From positions 1-59,808 of the forward strand of contig JAVKOQ010000317.1 in NCBI GenBank assembly GCA_031835245.1: a stretch of 59,808 bases of DNA, written 5' to 3'. The stretch comes from Balamuthia mandrillaris (Eukaryota; Discosea; Longamoebia; Balamuthiidae). Below, piece by piece: positions 11,094 through 22,037 of this stretch. Position numbers and translations under genes: made by a program. Position 1 is the first letter of the stretch. Every line of letters starts with the position of its first letter. Under the pieces are notes generated by a model. The model ran no database searches and was not told the origin of the DNA. It saw nothing but the letters and a program-made list of their open reading frames with translations.

Positions 11094-13201
11094 GAATTGA
11101 AGGAAGCAAGTTTATTGAAGTTTTGGAGTTTGGTCCTTCCAGCAATAAAACAAAAGAACGGCGACAACACCACTCTCATGAAAACGGTGATGTACAACAG
11201 GAGAACACAGAGAAAGCCAAAGAAAAACAACCAGAACAACCTCCCGTTATCTTCCGTGTTGGACTGATAGGTCTCTGCACTTTGGCAACGCCCAGTCTCA
11301 GCTTTCCAGATGAGGACGTAGTCTTTGCTCCTGTTTTGCAGAGCGCGGAGAGGGCCATTCAGCTGTTACGACAAGATCCGCTGAAGCCTGTTCATCTTGT
11401 CATCGCTGTAACTCACTTGTCTAGCGCGTAATGTCTACCCTCTCTGTCCCCATTATCCCTCCTCTCGTGTTTTATTTATCATTGTAATGGAAAAACAGAC
11501 AAGACAAAGAGCTAGCTCGAAAAATGCCTGACATCGACGTTATTATAGGTGGACACGATCACAGGTTCTTTCTTCTTTCTCATTCTTCTTTCTGTCATTC
11601 TGCTATAACCTTTTAACTTTATCTTCATTAACACCATTTGTGCATTGATTTAGTCCAATGACTTTCTTCGAGGGCAAAACACTAATTTATAAGTGCGGAC
11701 AAAACGCAGAATATCTCGGTCGCATCGACGTCTCTCTCTCCATTGAGCTCAATCAATCAGACGATGAGGGAGATACCATAGAACGTGTCTCCAAGTACTT
11801 TGACTGGAAGATGATGCTCAACAAAGACATCCAACCGGATAACAACATGGAACAGTTGATACTGAGCTACACCAGCAAATACGACGAGTCGATGAAAGAG
11901 GATATAGGAATTGTGGGAGAAACGGGATTGGACAGCACTCTGACACGGGTGCAGGAGAACACAATGGCCAACTTTCTTGTGGACGCTTTGTATGAGTTAT
12001 ATGCGGATCAGGCGGAGGTTGCTATTATTAATGGTGGCTTCATTCGTGGAAATCGTTGCTATGAGCCTGGGTTTGTATTCTTGTTCTTCATTTGTCTTGT
12101 TTGTTTTCTTTTCTTTGCGTTTTTGTTCTTCTAGTTCGTGTTGATCTTGTTGTTCTCCGTTCTTGCTTTACACCGTTTTCTCACATTTCCACTTGTTAAA
12201 CTCATTATTTCCCACGTCATAGTTATCGTTTGACGATAGGGGACGTCAATCGAGAATTCCCATTCCCAAAGCGTTGCGTGCTCTTAGAGCTTAAAGTCAA
12301 AGACTTTGTGGAGGCGTTAGAGCAAGGTCTCCGTGAGGCTGAGAATCCCTCTGGTTTCTTTCCTCATCTCTCCAAAGGATGGCGCTATACGTTTAGTACT
12401 CATGTGGAGGCTGGCAGGCGTCTTGTAAGTTTAAGTCGTGAAGTGGATGGCAGACAGGTGCTTTATTATTGTCGTGATCCCAAGTCTTCTGTTGGTGGTG
12501 AAAATGGAGATCAAAATGTTTCTTCTGGTACTTCTTTTTTCTTTCGCTTGCTATTTCCTCCTTTCCTTCTTCTCCTTCTTCTCCTTCTTCTCCGTCTTCT
12601 CTTTCTCTTTCTCTTTCTCTTTCTCTTTCTCTTTCACTTTCTCTTTCTCTTTCTCTTTCTCTTTCTCTTTCTCTTTCTCTTTCTCTTTCTCTTTCTCTTT
12701 CTTTCTCCTCTTTCTCTTTCTTTTCTTTCTTTCTTTCTTTTCTTTTCTTTCTTCTCTTTCTTCTTTCTCTTCTTTCTCTTTCTCCTTCTTTTTCTTCTTC
12801 TCTTCTTTCTTCTCTTTCTTCTTTCTTTCTCTTTCTCTTCTCTTTCTTCTCTTTCTCTTTCTTTCTCTTTCTTTTCTCTTTCTCTTTCTCTTTCTCTTTC
12901 TCTTTCTCTTTCTCTTTCTCTTTCTCTTTCTCTTTCTCTTTCTCTTTCTCTTTCTCACTGCAAAGCAAAAAAAGATTGGGGCGAGAAAGATATAAAGATC
13001 TTAGTGACGGAATACATGAGAGGAGGCGGTGATGGCTATCTTGCTTTCAAGAGGGGGCGGCACCTCGTCTGCCCCGGCAGAGACTCCACCATCATCAACC
13101 AACACGTCATCGACTACCTGCGAAAGAGAAAGCACGTCCCCGTGGTGGCTCACCTTGAAGGCAGATCTTCTCGCGTGGATGAAGAGAGACTAAATAATTG
13201 A
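10211..13201 (+). CDS. 5'-nucleotidase / UshA-family metallophosphoesterase
   Basis: Eight exons: 10211-10268, 10356-10625, 10960-11019, 11103-11427, 11499-11564, 11654-12070, 12223-12527, 12966-13201 (578 aa, in phase). Metal-binding motifs of the calcineurin-like fold are LLTLNDVYEIEP, ICGDF, FGNHEFDFG (GNHE), AVTHL and IIGGHDH. The C-terminal 5'-nucleotidase domain shows INGGFIRG and ILVTEYMRGGGDGY. There is no signal peptide (MKNGTSKSYSCRLTLL), unlike the ecto-enzymes, so a cytosolic nucleotide or sugar-nucleotide phosphatase is likely. Introns 2 and 7 are long TTC/TTGTTC and TTTCTC arrays. Confidence 0.9.
10663..10895. repeat. TTC/TTGTTC microsatellite in intron
   Basis: Interrupted TTC and TTGTTC units filling intron 2 of the nucleotidase gene. 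They generate long false open frames of poly-Leu/Phe, poly-Ser/Cys and, on the other strand, poly-Lys/Asn/Glu. Confidence 0.95.
12545..12956. repeat. TTTCTC hexanucleotide array in intron
   Basis: About 400 bp of TTTCTC units with TTTCTT variants filling intron 7 of the nucleotidase gene and running up to the 3' splice site at 12965. The reading frame stays open through it, so a naive ORF call would insert a Leu/Phe/Ser block into the enzyme. Confidence 0.95.
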
Positions 13202-13374
13202 AAAAATTTTGTAATGTATTTAAAATTTTGTCACGCTTTTTGATACATCAAAAAATTTTTAAATAATCATAAACTATTCCGTTTGTTACCTAATTTGGTT
13301 TTATTATCGATACATTTTGATCATTTTCAGAAAAAAGTTTCGAAGAAAAAGAAAAAAAAACAGAGAAACAGAAA

Positions 13375-14972
13375 ATGCAACGACAAGGCATGATCATCAA
13401 TCTTACTCACAAAGCGGCCCCTTTGGGACAGCGGAGCGCAACCGCTTGTTGCTCGGTGTGGCGGACAACAGAGGAAAGAGGAGGATTGCACTCCCATCTT
13501 CTTTTGACGCCAAGAAGAAGAGGGCTTGCAAACCCGACTGCTCGGCACTCCTCACCCAATGGATTGTGGAAATGGAGCGAGCCCCGCCTTTGCTCCACCT
13601 CTAAACCAAACGTTCTTCCTCTTCTTTCCTTCACTGCTCAACGGTGGTCACTCTCTTCTCCTTCTTCCCGCCGTTATTCCACATCGACGACGACCGAAAT
13701 TGTCTCCACCCAAAAAGATCCTTTCCCAGTGGAAGATGTGAGCGAGGAAAGAAAACAGTGGATACTCGACAACCTGCTGCATATCGCTCACACCGAGTTT
13801 TTCTTTGATGAAGATGAACGCTTCGAAGTCCTTGGTAACCGCAGCTGCTCTTTTTTATTTTCTTATGCACAAGACTCATTCGTTTTTTTCGTTCCTTGCA
13901 TCTTGTTCTTCTTCTTGTTCTTCTTCTTGTTCTTCTTGTTCTTCTTGTTCTTCTTCTTCTTCTTTTTGTTCTTGTTCTTCTTCTTCTTCTTCTTCTTCTT
14001 CTTCTTCTTCTTCTTCTTCTTCTTCTTCTTCTTCTTCTTCTTCTTCTTCTTCTTCTTCTTCTTCTTCTTCTTCTTCTCGTTCGCCTTCTCTCTAAACAAA
14101 AAGGAATGTACAAACAATATCAAGGACAGAACGAGTGCGTATACGTGGAGGCCAAAATCGTTCACAATGCCGAATACATCGGCACGCCCTGCATACTCCT
14201 CATCTTTGACTATGGTCCCATCCATGACACAGGAGAAACAACCGAAGGGCAAGGAGAACAGAACGATGTTCAACCAATAACGGAACAGGCGGATGCATTG
14301 AGAAACCAGCTGGTAGAAAAACTGCTTCAAGCCAAGCACTCGCTGCGAGACCGCTCGGAGATGACGCCAAACCAGAAAGCTCAACACGAGGCTGAGGTAG
14401 ACCAAATGATCTCCCAGCTGCTAACCTCCTATGACCAAGAAACCGGCAAGAGCATCCCTGAAGGAGGCGGAGGTGGGGACCTGTTCTCCATTCTCTCTCA
14501 AAAATCAGCCAACGAAGGCAGAAAGCCGGAGTACAAAGAAAAGGAAAGAGAGAGAAGAGCCAAGGGAGTGCCTTTGCCGTTGTGCATGTTCGGCTTTGGG
14601 CCGCACAGCAAGCGCTTTCAGGTCATGACCTTTTGCAACGAGCCGGTGCCGCTGGGCCGCATTCGGCAGGTTAGTGAAATTTCTCATTTCCTTACTTCTA
14701 TGGAGCCATGAGAAGGTGGTCGAGTCACGGCTCCTCCCACTCCAGTCCTTGGGCGAGGCGGGTGGACGTCATGTGGGCGGACGATTTTGTAGTCCTCTGG
14801 CACCACGACATCTCACCCAACACCCGCCACCAGCCCTTGCTAACATTCAATGTGTGAAATTGCTCACCTTTGTGAATTTTTTATCCATCAGATACCGGGA
14901 GAGCTCCCTGCCCGTTACTACGTGTGGAAGGAGGGAGAGTTTCAGATCACCACCAACTACGATTGGATTTGA
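13375..14972 (+). CDS. unknown protein with mitochondrial-type N-terminus
   Basis: Three supported exons: 13375-13834, 14104-14669, 14892-14972 (368 aa, in phase). The first about 110 residues are Arg/Ser-rich with few acids and end SSRRYSTSTTTE, like a cleavable mitochondrial presequence. The mature part has YVEAKIVHNAEYIGTPCILL, a charged helical middle (residues about 180-260) and VPLPLCMFGFGPHSKRFQVM. It ends PARYYVWKEGEFQITTNYDW. I do not recognise the family. Intron 2 (14670-14891) contains a coding-like stretch discussed under findings. Intron 1 is a TTC array. Confidence 0.65.
13905..14080. repeat. TTC microsatellite in intron
   Basis: Nearly uninterrupted TTC units in intron 1 of the mitochondrial-type gene, ending about 20 bp before the 3' splice site. 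Confidence 0.95.
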
Positions 14973-15019
14973 GAGCACAAACACCCCAAAAACAATAAAA
15001 GAAAACATAAAGAAGAGCT

Positions 15020-15119
15020 TTCTCTTTGTTTTTTTTATTTGTGCATTCCTCATGACGACGTGGAAATTTTCGTGACGACATGGATAAATACCACGTCGAC
15101 GTGATTCAAAATTGAGTTC
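15020..15119. promoter_or_regulatory. promoter with GACGAC and GTCGAC motifs
   Basis: Just upstream of the epimerase/dehydratase ATG (15120): ATGACGACGTGG near 15051, TCGTGACGACATGGATAAAT near 15070-15089 and ACGTCGACGTG at 15093-15103. Three related sites in 60 bp, ending 20 bp before the start codon. Confidence 0.45.
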
Positions 15120-15448
15120 ATGCAAACAACCGGGATGGAGCAGCCGACCAGCGCTATCACAGTTGGAGTGACGGGTGCAAATGGGAGGATAGGCCGCGTT
15201 CTCGCGGATGCTTTGGCTGCCTGTACTCTGTTCCAATGGAGGCTGTTCTCCTACGACTTGGTCCCAGGTTTATGCTTTTTTTTTTGTTTGATCAACGCCC
15301 TCCACTGAACGAGCATCTTACTCAACGCTGACTGTTCTTCTTTTTCTTGTTGTTGTTGTTCTGGTTGTTGTTCTTGTTGTTGTTGTTGTTCTTGTTGCTG
15401 TTCTTCTTCTTGTTCTTCTTCTTCTTCTTCTTCTTCTTGTTGTTGTTC

Positions 15449-15480
<32 letters not shown>

Positions 15481-15571
15481 CTTGTTCTTGTTCTTCTTCT
15501 TCTTCTTCTTCTTCTTCTTCTTCTTCTTCTTCTTCTTGTTCTTCTTCTTGTTCTTCTTCTTGTTCTTGTTC

Positions 15572-15657
<86 letters not shown>

Positions 15658-15677
15658 CTTCTTCTTCTTCTTCTTCT

Positions 15678-15712
<35 letters not shown>

Positions 15713-16838
15713 TTCTTGTTCTTCTTCTTCTTCTTCTTCTTCTTGCCCTTCTTCTTCTTCTTCTTCTTCTTCTTCTTCTTCTTCCTTTTTCTCCGCTTCC
15801 TCTTGTTCTTCGTCTATGTTTTTTTTTAAAAAAAAATAGGGACTGCTCCAGAAACAATTGAAGCAGCAAAGCAAGAACGGCAACAACAAAGAAGAGAGTA
15901 CATTCACGTCGACCTTTCGGACGAGGAGCAGGTGAAAGGCAAGTTTGAAGGATTGGACGTGGTGCTCCATTTGGCGGCGTGGTCGGAAGCTACCCCTGAC
16001 CTGGAGGACTCCACGTGGAAGCCCATCCTGAACAACAACATTCAAGCCACGTTTAACATCCTTCGTGAGTGTGTTCGTGCCAAAGTTAAAAGGTGAGGGT
16101 CTTCTCCTCTATTTGGTTGCTTCGACTTGTTTCTCTGCAACACATCTCTTTCTTCTCGTCTCATTTCTCTTTCCTCTCTCCTGCTTCTCTGCTTCTCTGC
16201 TCTCTTCTTCTCTGTTCTCTGCTCTCTGCTCTCTGCTCTCTGCTCTCTCTTTCTACATTATGGCGTTCTTCTCACTACCTTTAGCTCTGTCAACAAACTA
16301 TAACAGAGTGGTATTTGCTTCAACGAACCATACCCAAAACGGAGCAACAGTGAAGAACCCATTCTCTCCAGAAGGGTTAGACCCGGTCAAAGTGAAACAA
16401 GTGTGCTTTGGTGAAAGCGAAGAAGAGGCAGAAGAAGCAGCGAAGCAGAAGAAGAAGCAAGGCATGCAAATAGAGGACGTGCCCTTTCCGGATAGTCTTT
16501 ATGCGGTCTCGAAGTTATTTGGAGAGGATCTTGGTAAGTTATTTGCGTTGCAACATGGCTTGGAGTTTGTGGCTTTGCGAATCGGTTGGATTCGTTTGAA
16601 TGGTTCGTCTTAACTTCGCCTCTGGGCTTCTCTCTCTCTCTTTCTCTCTCTTTCTCTTTCTTTCTCTTGAAAACAAAAGATGCTGACTTGTTTCGCTTTG
16701 TGGCGAAAAGATGATCCATCTGATACTAGAGGAACCAGTGCAGAGGAATATATGAGGGCAATGTATCTCAGCCATCGCGATGCAATTGGATTTTTCGAAA
16801 AGGTCTCTTCTTTCTTGTCCCTTTCTCTTTCTCTTTCT

Positions 16839-16883
<45 letters not shown>

Positions 16884-17071
16884 CAATGAAGTTTAACACT
16901 TGCTTTTACATTAAGGCTTTGACAGCGCCCATCCAACCTTTAACGCCGGGAATCCCTTTTATGATGTGCTACGCATGCAGCAACAATGGAAGGAAAATAT
17001 GGGACATGCAACCCTCCATCCTCAGGTTGGGTTACGCACCTCTCGATGACGCCGAGCAGTTCTTCTCCTAA
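15120..17071 (+). CDS. NAD-dependent epimerase/dehydratase, uronate-dehydrogenase-like
   Basis: Five exons: 15120-15267, 15840-16092, 16307-16602, 16711-16802, 16916-17071 (314 aa, in phase). Rossmann loop GVTGANGRIG at residue about 17; HVDLSDEEQV at the Asp-binding strand; LHLAAWSEATP; VVFASTNHTQNG with the catalytic-region Ser; YAVSK as the YxxxK catalytic pair; and a C-terminal DDPSDTRGTSAEEYMRAMYL followed by LSHRDAIGFF, as in the uronate dehydrogenase subgroup. Those enzymes oxidise hexuronic acids to aldarolactones. The substrate here is inferred from the subgroup. An ATG at 15135 is an alternative start. The first intron (572 bp) is mostly TTG/TTC repeats. Confidence 0.85.
15342..15790. 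repeat. compound TTG/TTC microsatellite in intron
   Basis: About 450 bp of alternating blocks of TTG and TTC units in intron 1 of the epimerase/dehydratase gene. The TTG block around 15573-15655 is the purest. Confidence 0.95.
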
Positions 17072-17452
17072 AATTCAGATGCTAATGAAATAACAGCAGT
17101 TGCATCTGCATGAGAACAAGAATAAGAACGAGAAGAAGAAGAAGGAAGAAGAAGAAGAAGAAGACGAACAGAAGAAGAACAAGAAGAAGAAGAACAACAA
17201 CAACAACAACAACAAGAAGAAGAAGATGAAGAACAAGAACAAGAAGAAGTGGCCACACTAATTTACGAGATTTCAGTCAATTTCACGGATATAGTATTTG
17301 TCGACGTGTCGACAGAATAACGGCAACCGAAAACAAAAAAAAAAAAAAGAAAAAAGAAAAAAGAAAAAAAATTTTTTTTTTGGTTTCTTTTCACACCTTT
17401 TCCTTTCTCTTCTCTCTTCTCTCATTCTATTTCCTTTGTTTGTTTGTTTGGG
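17072..17452. promoter_or_regulatory. intergenic: GAA tract and twin GTCGAC motif
   Basis: 381 bp between the dehydratase stop and the PROPPIN start. Positions 17115-17250 hold a GAA/CAA tract (one of the few purine tracts on a plus-strand gene side, in its 3' flank). TTTGTCGACGTGTCGACAG at 17297-17315 carries two GTCGAC palindromes 8 bp apart, about 140-150 bp before the next ATG. No gene seen. Confidence 0.4.
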
Positions 17453-19555
17453 ATGAACGTCAAAGATGTGGAGTGTAACAAGAAAGAGATTTTGTACATA
17501 AACTTCAATCAAGATGCAACGTACCTATTTCCCTTCTTCCTTCTTGTTGTTGTTCTTGTTCTTGTTCTTCTGTTTTTTAACCCAACTCCCTCTTTCGTTT
17601 TGTGTGTGTGTGCTGTTTGTGCAGGTGTTTGTGCGTGGGCACCACGGAAGGCTTCATGATTTACAACTGCGAGAACTTTAGCAGGCCTTACAAATACTGT
17701 ACGTGCATGCTCCGCGGCTCTCTCGCTCTCCTCCTCTTGTGCTTTACCTCTTTTCTTTTCTCTCTCTTTCCTTCTCTTGTTGCTTCCTTTGGTTGTACTT
17801 GCTTTTTTTTCTCCTCCGCTTCCTTCTTTCTCCTCTTCCCTACTCCCGTTTTTCCTGCTTCCTTCCTTCTTGCTCTTGTTCTTCTTCGTCTCTTCATTCT
17901 TCTTTGTTCTTTCTTCTTCTTCTTCTTCTTCTTCTTCTTGTTCTTCTTCTTCTTGTTCTTCTTCTTCTTCTTCTTCTTCTTCTTCTTCTTCTTCTTCGTT
18001 CTTAGTTCTTAGTTCTAAGTTCTAAGTTCTTTTTCTTCTTCTTCTTCTTCTCCTCCTCCTCCTCCTCCTTCTTCCTTCTTCCTTCTTCCTTGTTCCTTCT
18101 TCTGACCGTTTTTTTTTTTTCGTTTTACTTAAGTGGAAGGAACGAGCACTAGCATTGCAGAAATGTTGTTCTGCACAAGTCTGGTGGCCTTGGTAGGGAA
18201 GGAAGACCAACCAGGTCTTTCCTCGCGCAAAGTGCGCATGTTCAACACGACAGAGCAGAACACCATTTGCGACCTAAACTTTGTGTCCTCCATTCTCTCT
18301 GTAAAACTCAATAGGAAACGAATGGTTGTCGTTATGGAAACGAAGGTCCATATCTATGACATCGCCACCCTCAAGATCCTTCATACATTAGACGTCAACC
18401 CTAATCCTGAGGTACCTCTTCCAGGATCGCTCCTTTCTCTCATTTCTCTCTCTCTCTCTTCTCTTGTCTCTCCTCGCTTGCTCTCTCTGTTTTTGTCCTA
18501 CTATTGCGCTTTCCTGCTATTATTTTTCTCACATTTTCTTTTGCTTCTTACTGTTGAATAGGGATTAGTCGCATTATGCCCAGATGACATCTCCTATTTG
18601 GCCTACCCAGGGCATAAAGGTGATGTTTACATTTACGATGCTTTGGGCTTGTCTTCGGTGACCATCATTGAAAAGGCGCACCAAGGAAAGATTGTTTGTC
18701 TCACTATCAACGATGAGGGCACCATGCTTGCCACTGCTTCTGATAAAGTATCTCTTCTCTCCTCATCCCTTGCTCTTTTCTTCTCGCTTTTATTTTTTTT
18801 CCTTTCTCTCTCTCTTTCTCTCTCTCTCTCTGTTGACATTTTTCCTTAGGGAACAGTAATTCGAGTATTCAGTTTGCCGGAAGGAGAAAAGCTGTACGAG
18901 TTTCGCAGGGGCACTTATCCCGCAAGGATTTACAGCATCGCATGGAGCCGTGACTCATCCATGCTTTGCGTGACCAGTGATACTGGTACCCTTCATGTAT
19001 ACAAAGTTAGATCTTCCAAACAGTAAGTTTTCCCTTTTGCTTGTCGTTTTGTCGTGAATAACCTACTTGTTGTTTCTTTGTTTCTTTCCTTCTGCGTTTC
19101 CGTCTTGAAAAACAAATGTTGACCGGTTGAACAGAAAAAACGGAAGTCGGAGCAGGAGTAACAGCGGTTCAGGGTTTAGCTCTTACATGCCAGACCTCGT
19201 AAACGACTTTCTTCACGTGGAACGAGACTGTAGACAAGCCAAACTACCCTCTCCCTCTTCTTCCTCTTCCTCCCTATCCTCCTTTTCTTCCTTCTCTTCC
19301 TCTTCACAACCAACAACGCTCTGTGCGTTCAACCGCGAGTCAAACGGAGTGATGGTCGTCTCCTCCGAAGGTATCTTCTACCATTACCTCTTCGAACAAA
19401 AGCTAAGCCACAGCGGAGGGGGAGGAGACAAAAGCAAAACGAACGGCCACGAGAAGGAAAGCAGCGAAAAAGGCGGAGATGGGATGAAGCTTTGTGCAGA
19501 GTACATTTTGTATGAACCCGAGTCAGAAGCGGTTTCTGCTTCCTTCTTGGAGTGA
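17453..19555 (+). CDS. PROPPIN (WIPI/Atg18 family) phosphoinositide-binding beta-propeller
   Basis: Six exons: 17453-17520, 17625-17698, 18134-18411, 18562-18747, 18850-19022, 19135-19555 (399 aa, in phase). Diagnostic is the FRRG motif in KLYEFRRGTYPARIYSIAWS, which binds PI3P/PI(3,5)P2. Other blade signatures are INFNQDATCLCVGTTEGF, LNRKRMVVVMETKVHIYD, LAYPGHKGDVYIYD and DEGTMLATASDKGTVIRVFS. PROPPINs act at phagophore and endosome membranes in autophagy. Length is typical. A low-complexity Ser stretch and an acidic/Gly loop in the last exon lengthen the final blade. I cannot tell Atg18 from WIPI3/4 subtypes by eye. Confidence 0.93.
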
Positions 19556-19622
19556 GAGAAACGTGTACAGTTCTTTTTCTTTCTTTCGTTCGTTCTTTCT
19601 TTCTTGTTTTGTTGCTCCCTTT

Positions 19623-20463
19623 TTAATATCCCAACCAAGCGATGTACTCGTTGAAGGAGACAAAGCCGCTTTGGTCTCTATCCAACGTTTCCCAGAGCTC
19701 CTCAAAGTTGTGCTTGGTCATGTTGTTCTTGACGAGGTCGGCGTGTAGCCCTCGAAACTCTTCTTTGTCCAGCACTCCATTGTTGTCTTGTTTTGTGGTA
19801 GAAAGGGAGTGTGAGGAGAAGGAAGAGAGATAAAAAAAAGAGAACAAGAGCAAGAACAAGCACAAGAAGAAGAACAAGAAGAAGAACAAGAAGAACAAGA
19901 AGAAGTAAAAGCACAAGAACAAGAACAAGAACAAGAACAAGAACATAGGATGAAAAGAAAACCTTTATCAAAGTAACGGAAGTAACGGGTGTTATGCTGC
20001 AAAAGTTCAAGTTCCTCTTTGCTGCGTTGGAACTTCTTGAAGCGTTCGTCTTGACGCCAAAACTATTTTTTTTTAAGGAACGCACAGAGACAACGTGAGT
20101 CGCTTCAACATATGGATGCTCTTCAGCGTTACGAACAACAAATAAAACATACGTGAAGAAATTCTTCATAAGTGATTCCTCCGTTACCATCTCTTTTTTT
20201 TTTTTTTGAAAAAAATTCAAGTTAGTCAATCCGCGGCAAGAAGAAAGGGAGAAGAAGCAGAAAGAAAGAACAAACTCGTCGATGAGCTTAAACGCTATTT
20301 CGGCCTCCTCGTCGGTCAAAAAATAGCCCAAGTCGTAAGCCATCTCCTTGAGCTCCGACGCCGATATTTCGCCGCTTCCATCGGCATCGTACTTGTCGAA
20401 CACCAGCTTGGAGATCAACGGCACCCCGTCCTCGGTTTTCTCTGGCGGCACGATCTTGGACAT
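19623..20463 (-). CDS. EF-hand calcium-binding protein (calmodulin-like)
   Basis: Four exons: 20463-20276, 20192-20153, 20062-19963, 19786-19623 (163 aa, in phase). Four EF loops: DKYDADGSGEISASE, DEDGNGGITYEE (split by intron 1 after its first residues), DKDNNGVLDKEE, and DRDQSGFVSFNE. All keep acidic or Asn/Ser ligands at positions 1, 3, 5 and Glu at 12, so calcium binding is likely. The linker between hands 2 and 3 (about 45 residues, FWRQDERFKKFQ) is longer than in calmodulin. Converges on the PROPPIN gene with 67 bp between stops. Confidence 0.88.
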
Positions 20464-20810
20464 GGTTGTTTGTTCGCTTTGTGCTTGTTCAGGCTTTTGT
20501 TTTTCCGGTGGTTGCTTTATTCAAAAAAAATTATTTGGGGGTGCTATAATAATCCATAATAATTGACCGATAATGAATATGATGCTGATGTCAGCAATAC
20601 CTTAAATGGTGTTATTTCGCCTAATATGGAGTGTCGACAAAATTAACTAGAATTGTTTTTCCATGAATTTGTTATCTAGCAAAGTGGAATGGAATGAGTA
20701 TGAAAAACGTCCAATATATGTGCGTAGTCATGGAAGACCATTCCTCGTGCGGAGTGCAACCCCATTGAGTCTCCACACCCCTTCAAAGAAGATGAAGAAA
20801 AAAAGAAAGA
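20464..20810. promoter_or_regulatory. divergent promoter with GTGTCGACAAAATT motif
   Basis: 347-bp spacer between the EF-hand gene (start 20463, minus) and the F-box gene (ATG 20811). GTGTCGACAAAATT lies at 20631-20644; the same 14-mer occurs inverted before pyruvate kinase near 49157-49172, and its last 12 bases also at 7628. A purine-rich leader (AAGAAGATGAAG type) precedes the F-box ATG. Confidence 0.45.
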
Positions 20811-21904
20811 ATGAAAACATCCTTTTGGGACGACGAGTTGCCCCATGAGCTACTGGTTTGTCCTTCCTCTATCGACGACCCAAATGGGGTTTTAACCCTT
20901 TATATTTAAACAGTAAAGCTCATCCCTCTTTTGTCTTATTCATACAGGCGGAGGTGTTCAGGTTTCTGGAGCTCAAGCACTTGTGCCAGTGTTTCACGGT
21001 GAACAAGCGATGGTCCGCCGTGGCGCAGGACAACGTCCTCTGGAGCCACTTTTTCTGCCAACACTTTGGCGAGGAAGAGGCCCACGCCATCGAACAGCAG
21101 GCGGGTGCCTCCTCCTCTTCCTCCTCCTGGCTGCAAACCTTCAGAGAACGCTCGGAGAACAGTTTCTGCTTCCACCCGCTGCTCGCCTGCAGAAGCTACC
21201 TGATAGAGCAGAAGGACTACAAGACCATCGTCAGGGACAACTTCAAAGGGCACTGCCCCAAGGCCGTGCTCTCCAGTGAGCGGCAGCTGCGTCAAAGCCG
21301 CCAGTGGCTGGCCCTGAAGCTGCCTGCTCCGCCTCCTGAGGTGGATCAACCGCCTCACCTCATCCGAGGGCTGCAGGACAGCACGCGAGCCAGCAACTAC
21401 ATTCACACCCCCGCCTTCAAGCAGGAGCAAGCGGAGCAGGAAGGCAAGGCCATGTTCATGGACTGGGCCGGCAAGGTCACAGAGATTGAGTTCCGGTCCA
21501 AGACACGTTACTGGGAGATAGGCCTGTTCCATGACCAGAAGAGCTTCCTCCACTTCAACAGCTCCTCGGACTATTTCAACTTGGGCATTGGGCGCGATGA
21601 GCGTCCACCCATTCCCTTTGTAGCTCTCAGCTTGAGCGATTTCCTCCTTATACATCGTCCGCCGGGTGACGAGAGCGGAAAGATCAAACAGGACCCCATC
21701 GACCTGCCAAGTAGAACTTCCGAGTGGTGTACCATGGTTGTGACGGTGGATGCAAGAGAGGGCAGGAACAAGGTGCGCTTTGAGGTGAATGGAAAGGAAG
21801 TTGGTGTCCTGCCTTTGCCACCGCATCCGTTTGTGATGGGGTTCAACACAGGCTACTCAGGACCGGACCTCATCATCGTTAAGTCTTCCATCCTTCGAAG
21901 TTGA
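20811..21904 (+). CDS. F-box protein with C-terminal beta-rich domain
   Basis: Two exons: 20811-20855 and 20948-21904 (333 aa, in phase). The F-box spans the junction: LPHELL / AEVFRFLELKHLCQCFTVNK, then RWSAVAQDNVLWSHFF. The F-box binds Skp1 in SCF ubiquitin ligases. The rest (residues about 180-333) is beta-rich and ends in a concanavalin-like pattern: FRSKTRYWEIGLFHD, WCTMVVTVDAREGRNKVRFE, VNGKEVGVLPLPPHPFVMGF. This could be a diverged substrate-binding SPRY-like sandwich; that is inference. Confidence 0.85.
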
Positions 21905-22037
21905 AAGAAACAAGGTAAAACCATTGCCCTGCGTTTAAAGCCAAAGACCATTGCTAGCACGGCTTCCACGAAAGCACGGAGCTAAAACATGCTTGGTTTT
22001 GCAGAAGTAAAGGTTGTTGTTGGTTTTTCCTTTTTGC

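Noticed and set aside
12230-13201. 323-codon open frame through the TTTCTC array
   Set aside because: It reads through intron 7 as a Leu/Phe/Ser block. GT at 12528 and AG at 12965 remove it and join the nucleotidase domain in phase.
13863-14711. Long poly-Lys, poly-Leu and poly-Ser frames
   Set aside because: All arise from the TTC microsatellite in an intron.
15251-16045. 264-codon minus-strand frame of Glu/Gln repeats
   Set aside because: Composition is only the reverse of the TTC/TTG intron array of the plus-strand dehydratase gene.
20936-21826. 296-codon minus-strand frame
   Set aside because: Antisense shadow of the F-box gene; no recognised motif.
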